DNA from: Umbelopsis ramanniana AG
Lineage: Eukaryota > Mucoromycota > Umbelopsidomycetes > Umbelopsidales > Umbelopsidaceae
DNA: 64,000 nt
Reading direction: 5' to 3'
NCBI RefSeq assembly: GCF_025399195.1
Contig: NW_026252156.1
Coordinates: forward strand, 45,019-109,018
Position numbers and translations under genes: made by a program. Positions 47,360-59,491 of the stretch are shown in pieces; within the stretch, counting starts at the first letter, position 1, and each line of letters starts with the position of its first letter. The notes under the pieces are model-generated. The model saw only the letters and a program-made list of their open reading frames with translations. It made no database searches and was not told the DNA's origin.

Positions 47360-49136
47360 TTACGCAGTTGTCGGCTTGTTCAGTGAACACACAGCTTTGT
47401 GACCATTCTTCCAGTGCTCCTTTTGACAAGCACGGGAGCAGTAAGCCGCCTTTTTGCATGCGCTGCACTTGGAAAATTCACCTTTGCTGGACTCCTTCTT
47501 GTCGCATTCAGGGTTAGAGCAGTTGACCAAAGTAATGCTCTCAGCGGAGGCGTCCTTTGCGAGTTGTTGGATGAGCTTTTGTTGACTGGCAGCGTCCATT
47601 TTTTCAAAGTTCTCCATGTTTTGTTTCTCCAAAGCAGCCTTGGCAGCCATCTTTGCTCGAAGAATTCGAACGAGGTAGGGATACGCCTCCAAGTCACCAC
47701 GAACTAAGGCAAGTTCAAAGAATGATTGTGACTTGTCGAGGTCGTAGAGACCATATTCCTTTGATCCAAAAATCATTCCCAACAAAGTCATGGCATCGGC
47801 ATCGCTCCCGTTTGCGGATTCCTACAGGATCATTAGATGGGAATACCTTTACATCATAAAAAATCCTTGATTTTTTTCTGCCTACCTCCAACAAAGAAAT
47901 ACCAGTAACTATGAATTCCTTTTCGTCGTCTCCTTCGATGCCGGCCTCCTTTGCAATGTTCATATCCTTGGACATAAGCAAATACATTCTACCCACTAAT
48001 CCAAGCTGTCAGCGTCATTCTTAGCCTTCGCTTCAATCGATTCGGATACTTACATGCATTAGATGCAGGGGCAAAGCCCCATTGTTTTGCCTTCTCAAAG
48101 TACTCGACAGCTTTCTTCAAATCCTTTGTAACACCAACGACAGGTTCTACTGCCTGGTAGAGAATAGCGAGGTTATGTGCGGAGTCAGGGTAACCTGGAG
48201 GAAGAGAGCTTGAGTATTTCGATATGTTGATGTAGATAAAGCGAAATAATAACAGATCTTCACAACAAACATTACCTTCTGCACATGCCTTCTCATACCA
48301 TTCGATGGCAGCCTTAGCATCCTTTTGGCATCCATAGCCGCGTTCAAGATAAAATGCAACCTTGTGCTGGGCCATCTACAAACACATAAAACACTAGATA
48401 AATCGAACGAGCTCCAAGTCAGTTTCAATAGATATAATCTTACCGGGTTACCGAGCTTGGCAGCTTTGAGATACCAGTCGTATGCTTCTTTCTTTGGATC
48501 AGTACCATCGGTACAGTTGGCTCCACCAGCCAATTTGTCTTCTTGAACATAAAGGGAACCAATCTGCACACCAGCCATGGAGAATTTTTTGGCAAAAACT
48601 CTCTCCAACAATGCCTTTGCACCCTTGAAATTTGGACTAGCAACTGGGCTCATCTTTGCTCGATCGTTCTCTCCGGTGATCTCTTCTCGAACACCACCAT
48701 AAAGGAAGCTTGCAAGAAGAAGGTCTGTAACTTTAGCGTCGTCTCCAAGGCTGAGGTCGGCTGTTGCTTTTGTAACATCCATGTTTGCCTCTGATAAGCG
48801 CTCGACTGCTTGTTGCTGAATATTCGTCAAAAGTTCGTATTCATCGGACCAAGTCATATTGGCTCTTTCCAATTTCTTTGCAACGCTATTCTTTTTCTCA
48901 TATTCCGATGCCAACTGTTGAGCAGCGATAGGGAGCATTGTTGGCACCTGTGGTGCAAATTCAGGATCCACTTGAGCATATAATGCAACAAGCAAGGAGG
49001 ACTGCTGTTGGGAAAGGCCCAAAAATGGCGGAATAGTTTCTCCAGCTAAGGTGCATCGTATCAATTCCGTTAAATCCCGGTTGCACTAAAGCTTCATTTA
49101 GTCAGGTCACTCACTTTCTGAAGGTAGTTGATCCAT
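47360..49136 (-). CDS. SEL1-repeat protein with C-terminal MYND zinc finger
   Basis: About 500 residues, six exons. The tiny first exon (DQLPSE) splices to TGETIPPFLGLSQQQS. The central part has SEL1/TPR-like helical repeats: AYDWYLKAAKLGNP, then AQHKVAFYLERGYGCQKDAK with AAIEWYEKACAEG, DSAHNLAILYQAVEP, KKAVEYFEKAKQWGF, and DAMTLLGMIFGSKEYGLYDL. The C terminus is a MYND finger: CSNPEC, SKCSACKKAAYCSRACQ, HWKNGHKAVC, with all metal ligands present although the first knuckle is C-x4-C. Such repeat-plus-MYND proteins are probably adaptors; partner and location are unknown. Divergent to the IML2-like gene. Confidence 0.83.
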
Positions 49137-49679
49137 GGTGTTGATCAAATCAGTTGATTGAGCTTCATCGCTTGAAACTCAAAAAACTGTGACTGTTATC
49201 AGCCGCAATTTTTCGAATGAAAGCCACGCAGAGGCAATCCGTTCTTGGAAGCAGGAACATGGCAAAAAGGTGACACACCATATTCTGAATTTTTTTAATT
49301 AACGGTCTTTAACGGCACATCCGCAAGTACGTAGTAATTATTCTGCAGGGTTGGAAGTTGCTCCTCGAATGAAAGGAGAAGAGGAGATTCATCCATCTGA
49401 AGGAAAAAAAACAAGGATTATTGGCAATAGAGACTGGTTAAGATCATCTTCCAGTCCCTAAATGAGGAGTTTTTATGATCCATGACACGCTCATCAGTCA
49501 GGAGTTATTCCCCACCACCCACTTTTCAGCACGGCGGTTACAGAAAAATAAATAATCCGCTAAGCACTTCTTCTTATTGTCACGCCTTTACTTTCCTCTT
49601 CTTTCACTATATTGCCTTACGAGAAGGCAGCTCACTAGACTTGACCCCCTTACCTTCACTCTTCCAGTCAGCTACTGCC
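49137..49679. promoter_or_regulatory. Divergent promoter region SEL1-MYND / IML2-like
   Basis: About 540 bp between diverging genes. An in-frame ATG at 49482 would extend the IML2-like protein by 66 residues, but that stretch has no conserved look. No clear TATA box. Confidence 0.45.
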
Positions 49680-52600
49680 ATGTTTAAACCCATATCAAGC
49701 ATAACCAAGCTGACCACCTCAACGTTAAAGTCATGTGCCATGGCGGCCGCATCCACATTCAACTCATTGGCCATTCATGCCTCCGGTGGCGATTTACCAA
49801 GTCAAGCAACCATTGACTTTTGGGTGGCGGACACGCAGCGTGGCCTTGTGAGTACAATTTCCTAATTTCTACTTACTTGTTTTGGGGAAACAAGCATGGT
49901 CCATTAATTGCCATAATTCTCCGCGAACGTAGGACGCATTTTTCAATGATCAATTCGACACGGCACAACATATTTTCACTCAATATGCTGCTGAGTCACC
50001 ATTCCATGCTGTAGGCTATGCTTTAATGGGGTATGTGGAAGCAATGCTGGGTTTCGAAACCGAAAGGATTACAGTTGCGCTGGCACGACTGTCTGAGGCA
50101 CAAGCACTGGCACACTCCTTTGCCAAACGAGCCAAGAGCGGCAAAGATTATTCTCATCATTCCAAAAAGACCGCTGACAATTCAAGCGATATAGACGTTA
50201 ATAATCTGGATATAGGCTCGGATTCTTCAATATGTTTCCAACCGAGGTCTTCGACTAGCTCCAACGACTCCGATATGTCGGACCAGGAGACTAGGAGATC
50301 GAGTGCACGGTTTGAAAAAGAGCGAAAGGAACGGTTTGCATCATCTAAAGGTGCAGCAACCGAGTTAGACTATGAACTATTAGAGGCAAACTGCATGTTG
50401 ATGTCCGCCACCATTCAATTCTTACGTGACAACTGGATAGATTACATGAAAGCGGCATACAAGCTTCGGAAAGCTTATCGAATGTACGAGCATATGTTTG
50501 AAAATATTACTGGAATTTCAACAGAAAAATACGCCTCCAAGCTAAGAAAGACCATGAAAAAGCAACAGAACTCTCAATCTAAACCAAAACTGCGAACTCA
50601 TCGAATTAATTCAGTGCCTATTTCGACAGTGGACGTGGCTGGAAGGAGCATACATCCACGATCTATCTCACCTTCTCTAACTGCAACCCTACTATCTGCT
50701 AGCCCTCCTCCAACACCTTTACCAACAGAGTACCATCCTTCATCCACCTCACTACCAGACAACAGCAGCTTCTTTTCTGATCTTACAGATTCTTACAAAC
50801 TTCCTTCGCCAGGAGAACCTCCTTCATCACCTTCATTCGCAGCCATCCTGGCCAACACCCAATTCGAAGCACCGAAGGATAAGAAAAGGTACTCACATTG
50901 GGTCAGTCGTTTTCCTTTTGAAAAATTAGCGAATGACGAAGTTATTTCGTCCATGTCCAGCACCCAACATCCGTCCAACGAAACCATCAAATCTGCCAAG
51001 CAAAGAAAGCGTGCGTCTCTTCCTCTCTTCGGAAATGAATGTTTAAACGATTTCGAAAGTGATATCCGATGGCAGTCTGGAACAAGCGATCTCGGCGGTT
51101 CCAACGTATCCATCGCTACGGTAGACAAGGCTCTCCAAAGTGGAGTATTTTTCGGTGTTGGCTTATTCGCTCTCATTTTTTCGCTGCTTCCACCTAAAGG
51201 TAAGGAACTCAACATTATGCATACCTTTTTTTTTTTTGCCCCGCCCTGATCGATCCCCTATATAACATTTATCCCCCATTTTATTAGCAAACAAGCTACT
51301 AAACACTTTGGGATTCCACTCATCTCGACCTTTCGCTCTGCATCTGCTCCATACATCCTATTCAAGTTCCGGACTCTACTCGCCTTTGAGCGCATTAACT
51401 CTTCTCGCCTACTATACCAATCTGTCCTTGTTTGTTCATCCGCAACTCCTTCCCTATTCCTTAAGATTTCAAGATGCTAGAACGATGTTGGACAAAATGA
51501 AAGAAAAATATCCAAATGGTAGGATATGGATGTTGGTGGACGGTAAACTTTGCAAATTGGAAGGGTTTACCCGAAGAGGGGTCGAAACCCTCAGAGATGC
51601 ACGCCGTAAAGATAGTGTTGTCCGCGTGGAGGACCAAAATATCACAGCAACATTTTCCAGCAGTAGTAAGGCTGGTAAAGTCACCGGGCCAAGCAACGAT
51701 TTCCCGCGATCACGTATGCAACAAGAGTCAATGAATGGTGGTATGGCTCAACTTCAGGCCCTCGCGGTTTACGAGATGGGATGGTAAGTAGGGTGTGTTT
51801 AGGTTTGATGTCCCATCTTCCAGTTTAACCTAACAGTACCATTTCATCCCCTTGTCTGAAACATAGGGGTCAGATATGGCTTGGAGACTACTTTCAAGCA
51901 TCGGAAACTTTTTTTCGGCTGGAAAGTATGAACAACTGGTCACGGGCATTCTATCATTATATAGCAACATGCTGCATGTTCGCAGATGAGGAATACGATA
52001 AGGCAGCGATCGAGTTCTTACAAATTCCCGATATTTTACGTCGACAGAAACAACTCGGAGGTCGACTGCTGCCTAATGAAATCTTTGCAGAACGAAAGAT
52101 TCTTGGTTGGAAGAAAAAAGCGGAATTGCTGGATGCTAATCGGGAGGGGCACGCCCCGTCACCCACACAAGGAGGGACGCCTCATGGTCAAAGTTTAAAT
52201 GGAGACGCTTTGCGACAGACTGTCGTCGTTAACCCACTATGGGAATTGATTTATCTTTGGAATGGCATACCCCATGTCAACGCCGATGTGTTGATGCAGA
52301 TGAAAACCAAGTTGCAAACTCAAATCGCCAAAGTCTCTGACACTATTCGACAGCAGGCCGCCTACAATGATGCTCAAAATCCAAACTTGTCGCAAGATGG
52401 ACAATCGGATGCCGCTATACTATATTTGCTGTACGCCACAGTCATACGAGAACTGGGAAACCTTGAGGAATCCAAGGAATATTTGAGCAAATTAATAGCC
52501 CTGGACAAGCAAATCCATGAGGATCGATGGGCAATTGCATATGGCATGTATGAAATGGCCATTGTCGCTGCTATGGAACAAAACAAAACTGAAGAGGCTA

Positions 52601-52758
52601 GGAAATGGGTTCGCAAAGCTGAGAATTTCTTCCAAGGCACTTCCTATCACCAGGCTCACGCACCGAGCGATCTTGGATCTAACAATGGTGATTATGATTG
52701 GGAGAACCGCTTACATGTCAGATGCCAACTACTTCTCGAACGACTAGACGAAATGTGA
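49680..52758 (+). CDS. IML2/TTC39 family tetratricopeptide protein
   Basis: Relative of yeast Iml2 (inclusion-body clearance, lipid-droplet linked) and animal TTC39. Four main exons: 49680 to about 49849; about 49931 to 51200; about 51289 to 51784; about 51868 to 52758. Early features: FNSLAIHASGGDLPSQATID; after intron 1 DAFFNDQFDTAQHIFTQYAA, then GYALMGYVEAMLGFETERI, EANCMLMSATIQFLRDNWI and YKLRKAYRMYEHMF. A disordered Ser/Pro region separates them from ALQSGVFFGVGLFALIFSLL with PPK after it, conserved in this family. TPR-like helices follow: LHTSYSSSGLYSPLSALTLL, EMGWGQIWLGDYFQASETFF, DEEYDKAAIEFLQIPDI, VNPLWELIYLWNG, and YLLYATVIRELGNLEESKEY near the end. Possible longer start at 49482. 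Confidence 0.88.
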
Positions 52759-53848
52759 ATACAGTCGCTCGTTATTTTTATAACTATTTTCTTTTACCAA
52801 AACACCTTCACTTTACCGACCTTAGCTATACCCTTTACCCTTGCAAATGTTAACTCCGCCATTGTATCCATAATCCATTAGGCTCTATCGGCAGGGCATA
52901 TGACCTTTATGTTTCCAAAAAATTGTTGTATAAAGTTTCCTCCCCCCCCCAAAAAAAAAAGCTCCAAAAAATGGTGGCACTTGGTAGCCACAAACATGAG
53001 TGCAAAACGAAGCTGCATCACGTCCTTGCAGTACAACTATCGTAACAATTACCCTACATCGTGATCTAGAAAGAGATCCATGCAGCAAGCAATCGAAGCG
53101 TTAGCAATAGGATGTATCGCCAAGATATTTAGTGTACGAGGGTAAACAAAACCCAGCCGATGTAATCCCTGTCAAAGAGACTAATTTTTCTGGGCACAAC
53201 TTCCAAGTGCTTTTTCAACAAAGTCATCAAGGCTTTTGCCAAACCAGAAAGCTCCGGCCATTTCCCTTTATTTTCCATTGACTACGTCTTCTCCAACCAC
53301 CATACCGAGCAACTACGTTGGTCTTCCATGGTTAGATAGCGATTTAGTAAGCTACACGTTCTCAAAAGATGTGGACAGAACAAATCCAGCGCAAATTTCA
53401 ACATTCCCTAAATGGGAATAAGCATTCATGACGACGGCGGTTCTATGGCTTGAAACAGCAACTGAGAACATTACAGGGTGAAAAGGGAAACCCCAAATTT
53501 CAGAAGCTGCTTCGCTTGGCATGTAAGATACCCAGTTTTCTAGGCCTGGTCCCATAGTTCGCAAGAGCCACTCTAGAACTTCAGTCAATTTTAGTTAAGC
53601 TACATTACGGGGAAGTCGAAGCCGACGTTTATGGACAAGCCGGCACGGCCGAAAGAGCAGGTCACCCGGCTGCCCAAAATGGGTTCACTGGAAAAGGCCC
53701 ATGTACTTCCTTCCTCTTAACTTTTTTCCTTCTTATTTTAACCGCGTTTTTCTTTTTTGACTTGAGCTATAACGTCTTCTCACCAGTGACAAACACATTC
53801 CGCTCCAACATTGCTTCTTACCCACTTGAACACTGAACATCGCCACTC
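52759..53848. other. Intergenic region, about 1.1 kb, with weak minus-strand frames
   Basis: A run of nine C then ten A lies at 52942-52960. On the minus strand a 27-codon frame at about 53186-53263 reads AGAFWFGKSLDDFVEKALGS after an ATG, and another of about 78 codons lies at 53352-53588. I recognise neither with confidence. The rest is promoter or 3' flank. Confidence 0.45.
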
Positions 53849-56623
53849 ATGAATGTCGTCGCTCCAGCTGGGGCCGAATCTCGAAGCAACAGACAAGTTC
53901 AAAGGTCGTTTCGTAAGTGGTGGAAGAAAGTGACCAACAAAAATCAGCCTGCCCCTTATCCGGGACATATGGCTCCTAGAAATCAAAGTAAGGCACTGTC
54001 TATGTGTAGACAACACTTACATGACAGCTGGATCACTTGGTTTCTCCTATACTTACAGCGTTTCGTATCACCTTCTTGATCCCGCTCATATAGAACATGG
54101 AGTCTTCGGTGTTGCCCTGCCACAATCCATTCGATACGCTCGAGCAAACATCAGTTACGTAGATGATGAAAGTGGAGAACGTTTGACGGGTTATATTCCT
54201 ATCATCATTGCCAAGTGTGGCTCGCACCTTAAAGAAGAAGGTTAGTTTCTGGATCATACATTGTCAAATTATCGAAAAAAAAAAAAAAAAAAACTTTATT
54301 TGCCGTCATTAACACTCAAGTCTGTAATTGACAAACTTTCAAATGCAGGTCTTCAAGTGGAAGGAATTTTTCGACTGTCAGGGAGTGCAAAGAGAGTAAA
54401 GGAACTGGAACAGATTTTTGATAGCCCTGAACAACAGTGGGGTGCTACACTCTTATGGGATGGCTATACCGTTCATGACTCTGCCAATATCTTGCGCCGC
54501 TTTCTCAATTTTTTGCCGAACCCAGTTATTACCCATCAGTTGTATCAGCCTTTCAGGGATGTCATGAGTAAGTTGCTCTTCAATGATGTCGTTCTTGGTC
54601 ACCGATGATGTAGACTTACTGTTATCTCAGGTGATAAATCAAACAAATCTACACAAGAACGTATCTCTGCTTTTCAAACTCTCATCGAGAGATTACCACT
54701 GCCACATCAGTTCTTGTTGTTATACATTCTTGATATGCTTAGCATCTTTGCTAGCAACGATGAAGTCAATCTCATGAGCGCCTCCAATCTGGCCGCGGTG
54801 TTCACACCTGGTATGCTTTCGCATCCCTCGCATGACTTGGATCCTGTACAGTACAAAATATCTCAGAGAGTAGTGGAATTTTTAATTGAATTTCATATGT
54901 GCTTCCATATGCCGCACGCCACCGCCCTGCATAAAGATCCGGTAATGCACCCAGCAGCAGCACATATGATTTTGCCACCTCAACCAAATACCCCACAAGA
55001 AGTTGTTCTCAATGAGACAGACAAGCTGAAAAAGAAAACTAGCTCAGGCACCCTTGGATCCCAGCGTAGTGCCAAAACAATTACCCAGCAAAACCTTGAG
55101 CCTGCTGTTTCTCCCTCATCCTCCTTCGTCACAGCCGACCAACTCTCCATGTCTATAGCTCCCTCGTTCATTTCCACTGCGGACGGACCAGCCACCCCAA
55201 GTTCCGAGATTGTCGGCCAGACAGGTTCTGCTGCGTCGTCACCAAAGCCAACCAGTTCACCCGGCAGCGGCAACACCATCATACCAAAGGCATCACCGAT
55301 AAGTTTATCCACTTCAAGGAACGGCGAGCGTGAGATGTCTAGTTTACCAGAGCACGAAGAAGGCGCTGATGATATTGTTGCAAATGCTCATGGCCGCAAT
55401 TACACTGGTAAGTGAAGGATCATATACTTACTATGCTGCTGCGCGACAGCCGTGACATATAATAGTGCAGATTTTTTGTTAACCATCCAAATTTTTTAGT
55501 ATCAATTATGGGAGTTCCAACCTCCTACTATGCAATGTTCTCTGTCGTTGGACCCATCTTTATCTATGAAATGTATAGATTCTTCAATGGAGGTACTATT
55601 GAGTCAATTGTTTTCTTCAGTGCTCTGTCAAGTTACTTTGCGCTCCTAGTATTTGGCATGGAACATGAAAGGGACATTGACGAGAAGCAGAGTGTTACTC
55701 CGGCCACTACCCCTGACATTGAAGAGAAAACCCTGGTGGAAGAACACGGCCATACAAGTCTTCTACGAACTTCTATGAGTTCCTTATCAAGCTCTGTCAT
55801 GTATGAATCTCCAAAAACACAAGATGGGTTCCATGAATGGGACTCGTTCAACCGCCGATCCACCGGGGCAGACAGTGGCTATGTTACCCTGGCAGGTAGC
55901 CGTGAATTACATTCGGAATATGGAAATACAAAAGTGATTGAGCCGACAAGCATCAAGAGCGTTTTTCGAGATTCTGAAGGTCGATATCTATCCAGCAATC
56001 CGCCCTACCCTGTAGCAGCTGGAGATTTTTCAAAACCTGACGAAATAGATTTGACCTCTGTAGAAGATGAAGAAGAAGCATCGGATGAGACTGACGAGTT
56101 TGAAGACGAATGCGAATCCATTTGGCTATTTGATAATGCTTCCATTGCTGAAGACCAAGCTGCTGAGCAAGCCATGCTCCAAAACAAGGAAATTATGGCA
56201 GAATGGAAAGACCTTCTAACGCGATCTTGGAAGACCGATATTGGCACTAGTCAAAAAAAAGTAGCCTTTGTACCAAGTTCTGAAAATTCCTTGATTGAAG
56301 ATACCGAGGCGGCCTCTATACTGACTGTATCCAGTCGATTCAATGAAGAAATTCAAGATGATATTGCGACTCCAAATTCAGATGATGATGATGAAGTCAT
56401 AGCTGATGATATTGATCCTGATCAACTTTATCGTATGTGGGACAGGATCCAGCAGCAAATTACGGAAGATGAAAAGTTGGCATTGAAATTACAGCAGGAA
56501 GAGGAAGCAGCTGAAGCAAAACGCCAATATGAACTCAATACTTTGAACCCATTCCTTAACGATGATAAATCGGTTACCACTAGCAACCAATCCACTCCCA
56601 GACCACCACCGCAAAAGAACTGA
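53849..56623 (+). CDS. RhoGAP (Sac7/Bag7-like) with C-terminal membrane-type extension
   Basis: Rho GTPase-activating protein, likely acting on Rho1-type GTPases in cell-wall/actin control. Start at 53849. Exons encode a basic N terminus (FRKWWKKVTNKNQ); a lead-in FGVALPQSIRYARANISYVD; then the RhoGAP domain with arginine finger GIFRLSGSAKRVKELEQIF, WDGYTVHDSANILRRFLNFL, LPLPHQFLLLYILDML and MSASNLAAVFTPGML. A long Ser/Pro/Thr region follows. At 55407 a donor (ACTG|GTAAGT) and an acceptor at about 55500 join the frame to VSIMGVPTSYYAMF and two hydrophobic stretches (MFSVVGPIFIYEMY; VFFSALSSYFALLVFG), then a very acidic tail. Without splicing the frame stops at 55415, giving a soluble form. 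It could instead be two genes, but the continuous frame favours one. Confidence 0.8.
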
Positions 56624-57881
56624 TTTGCATAAGGCTGCTACTGTATGTTATCCCTTAAGCCATTACATACTCTATTTTTTCAACTCTACACGCTTCGTAT
56701 AACCCAGTAACACCACAGATACACGGGTAAGCTTGTGACTATTATAAGTCCCAAGATATACTCTTCCATAGAAAAAAAACATACCTGTATGCTTATTCCT
56801 TTTTGTTTTACATTTTTGCCATGGACGCTGAATCCAAAAATTACAGATGTCATCAGTCCCTTGTACCCTTTTCTTTTGTGTTTTACTTTTCATCAGATCA
56901 ACCATACGACGAACCTTTCTCCTTACTTTACCCTTACTTTCCAACCACCTCCTTCCCAATGTAGCTCTCTCCTTCAAGTACACCATTACAAGTTTTCTTT
57001 ATGACTGTCTTAATACTGTGACCAGTAACGATTATTACCCTCTCTATACTATCCTATTATATAATTATTTTGATCAGAACCAATTGCTGAGAGCAAACAC
57101 GATGTTTCAATGGCTTGAAAGGGGGTATAATCCAATGACTGGGTTTGCTTCGAAAATGAAAAAATGGCAAGGTCCATCCCGACTTTACACTGCCCAGTAT
57201 GGTTTGATTTTTATGATCCCGCATTGCCACAGTAAATAGATGCTGCCGATGGAGCGATCATTTTACAGCCAATTAATTTTAAGTGAACTCCAAGGAGCTG
57301 TGTCCAGCCTCTTCCACTTCTAACTATAGAATATGCTTGACACTGTAGTCGGCGCCAAGACAGGAGACTCTCTAGGGCAGGGTACTGCTCAAGAAGGAAC
57401 ACCACACGACCAATGTCTAGCTTTTTCTGACTGATTCAGATATGGACATTGATGGACAAAGTGAAACAATGAAATTATTTGATGCCAAATCAAATGGATC
57501 AGACTATTTTATTTGCTTGTGGCTCGCTCAATCGCATTGTTATTTTCCACTTGGAGTAGAAGAACTACCCTTACATTGTTAATGAGAAGCGAAAAAAATA
57601 GGTCATACATAGGGGCAAGCGTCATGATGCACCATACCGCTATTGCATCTAGGAACAATAGCCAAGCGTGTTGCTTGTGACCATGCCCATTCGCTTATTT
57701 TGATTTCTCCTTCTTATGCGAAACTTTGCCGGCTGCGGCTAGAGCTGGATCGCCCATGAACCTCTTCTAGGGGCCGGGCCGGCAGGGGATTAGCCCTTGA
57801 AGAGTGAAAATTTTATCTTGTATAAAAAGATCTACCAACAGAAACATGGATCCTTCCACCTGTAGACTGTAGTTGTTCGCC
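56624..57881. other. Gene-free region before the GPI-protein gene
   Basis: About 1.26 kb. Only short frames without recognisable domains; the last 250 bp likely form the promoter of the next gene. A GC-rich patch with overlapping CCGGGCCGGC lies near 57773-57783. Confidence 0.5.
57821..57828 (+). promoter_or_regulatory. TATA box of the Ser-rich GPI-protein gene
   Basis: TATAAAAA, 61 bp before the start codon at 57882. Clear TATA elements are rare in the other intergenic regions of this window, which suggests a regulated gene. Confidence 0.6.
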
Positions 57882-58677
57882 ATGAAATTCAACGTCTCAA
57901 CACTATTGATATTCCTTGTCTTCGCAATTCTTGCTGTTGGTAAGCATGTTCTTCAAAGTATGCAATCCATTGTACGAAGGCCCAACTAAAAAGTGATTGT
58001 TTGTCTGTTATAGCCGGCAAGCACCATAAGCACGAAAGCTCAACAACAGAATCAGATGATGACGCGTAAGTGCCGAACATTGCTTTTAATTACATCGAGA
58101 GATTCGTGTCTGTATTTGCTTATAACTGAGTCAATCTTACCTAACATACGTACGTGGATTCAAAAGTGCAAGTTCTAGTGAAACCGACTCTATGGAAACC
58201 GACCTAATCGCCACTGATTTGCTCGCCACTAAAACTCACACTTCTTATGATCCCTTGGTCACCCCTGAAATCGGTAGCTCTTCAGATGGTTCCATGGACA
58301 GCGATTCGTCTACAGACTCATCCATGAGTGACTCTGACACCTCGTCCATGAGTATGAGTGATTCATCCCTTCCTACATCCTCTTCCTGGTCCTCTAATTC
58401 AATGATCCCCAGCTGTAAGAATCTCACTATACATTTTGACAATGAAATTGGTTGTAACATATCTTGACTTTACATTACTTTTTGTTTGGCAGCCACATCC
58501 TCTTGGTCTTCATGGTCTTCTTGGTCATCTGCCATGCCTTCCATTTCATCATCCATGGCCATGCCATCAGCGACTCCATTCCAAACTTCATCACCTAGCG
58601 ATGCATCCATCCACCGTCCATTATCAACAGTTATAGGAACATTGGTTGCCGCTGGTTTGGCCATTTTCATGTTGTAG
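57882..58677 (+). CDS. Secreted Ser-rich GPI-anchored protein
   Basis: Cell-surface protein of unknown function, about 180 residues, four exons with 70-100-nt introns. Visible order: signal peptide (KFNVSTLLIFLVFAILAVAG); a His/Lys patch GKHHKHESS; an acidic Ser-rich region with DSDTSSMSMSDSSLP; a Trp-Ser repeat SSWSSWSSWSS; and a C-terminal hydrophobic tail STVIGTLVAAGLAIFML fitting a GPI-attachment signal after a Ser-rich omega region. Many Ser/Thr would be O-mannosylated. The Trp repeat and acidic Ser tracts suggest a wall or adhesin-like role, which is inference. It has its own TATA box. Confidence 0.82.
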
Positions 58678-58952
58678 AGTACACGAACCTCATCCCTATT
58701 CCATGTCATACCGTTATAAAAACGTACTTAATGTTAATCGTTCAAGACCATACAAATATCCGTAGTTTTGTTTTACATAAGCCATCACACTTTAAACTCG
58801 TCTGTTCTTTTTACAATGTCAAATATTGGGGTGCTTTACTGGTGGAGAAATTGTATAATAGGTACACATGCGCGGATAGTATTTACAAGCAAGAATAACG
58901 CGCTATGGCAAGAGTATGCCATGTGAGGGTTTCATGTGTCTTAGAGACTCGT

Positions 58953-59491
58953 CTATTTCTTAAGCTTTTCGGCCTGCTTCTCAGCTTCACTCTTGAGTTC
59001 CTGAGCCTTGCCTTCAGCCTTAGCCTTTGTGGCGTCAAATTCGCCCTTGGCTTCGTCGACCTTACCCTCGGCCTGACCCTTGAGGGATTCATAGGTTCCT
59101 TGGGCCCTGCCCTTAGCTTCTTCGTACTTTCCTTCGACCTTAGCCTTGGCGGCATCAACTTGACCCTTGCCTTCGTCGATCTTTCCTTCAACCTTAGCCT
59201 GAGCCTCCTTAGCCTGCGCACGGCCTATAATTTTCAAAGTCAACAAGTTATTTTACGTTAGTCAGTTGTTTCTATTGTGGTTCTTAACGATCACGCATAC
59301 ATACCCTTGTCAGTCTTTGTGTAGTAATAAGCACCACCGGCGACAGCGGCAGCAAGAGCAACCAACAATGGGGTGTTGTTGCTGGTGTTGGCGGCTGGGC
59401 TTTCAGTGGAAGCGAAGCGGCGTGCAGTTGTGGAGCGAGCAGCGGTGGAGCGAGCAGCGGTGGAGCGAGCAGCGTTACGAAGAGCGAACAT
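58953..59491 (-). CDS. Mitochondrial LEA-like stress protein
   Basis: Two exons on the minus strand (about 59305-59491 and 58953-59225), about 152 residues. The N terminus FALRNAARSTAARSTAARST ending in TARRFAS is an Arg/Ser/Ala presequence with a likely cleavage near FAS-TES. A short hydrophobic segment (LLVALAAAVAGGAYYYT) follows. The second exon is a regular, highly charged amphipathic repeat of about 11 residues built from units such as KVEGKIDEGKGQVDAAKAK, AEGKVDEAKGEFDA and AQELKSEAEKQAEKLKK, as in group 3 LEA/CsbD-like hydrophilins. Such proteins protect mitochondria during drying or stress in other organisms; here that is inferred. The presequence contains an exact 15-nt tandem repeat. 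Confidence 0.85.
59431..59475 (-). repeat. 15-nt coding minisatellite in the presequence
   Basis: Three tandem 15-nt units (TGGAGCGAGCAGCGG on the plus strand; the last differs in its final base) encode repeated ARSTA units of the mitochondrial presequence. Confidence 0.85.

Noticed and set aside
53352-53588. 78-codon minus-strand frame called as a gene
   Set aside because: Begins at TTG, has no splice links and no recognised family; kept only as a weak lead.
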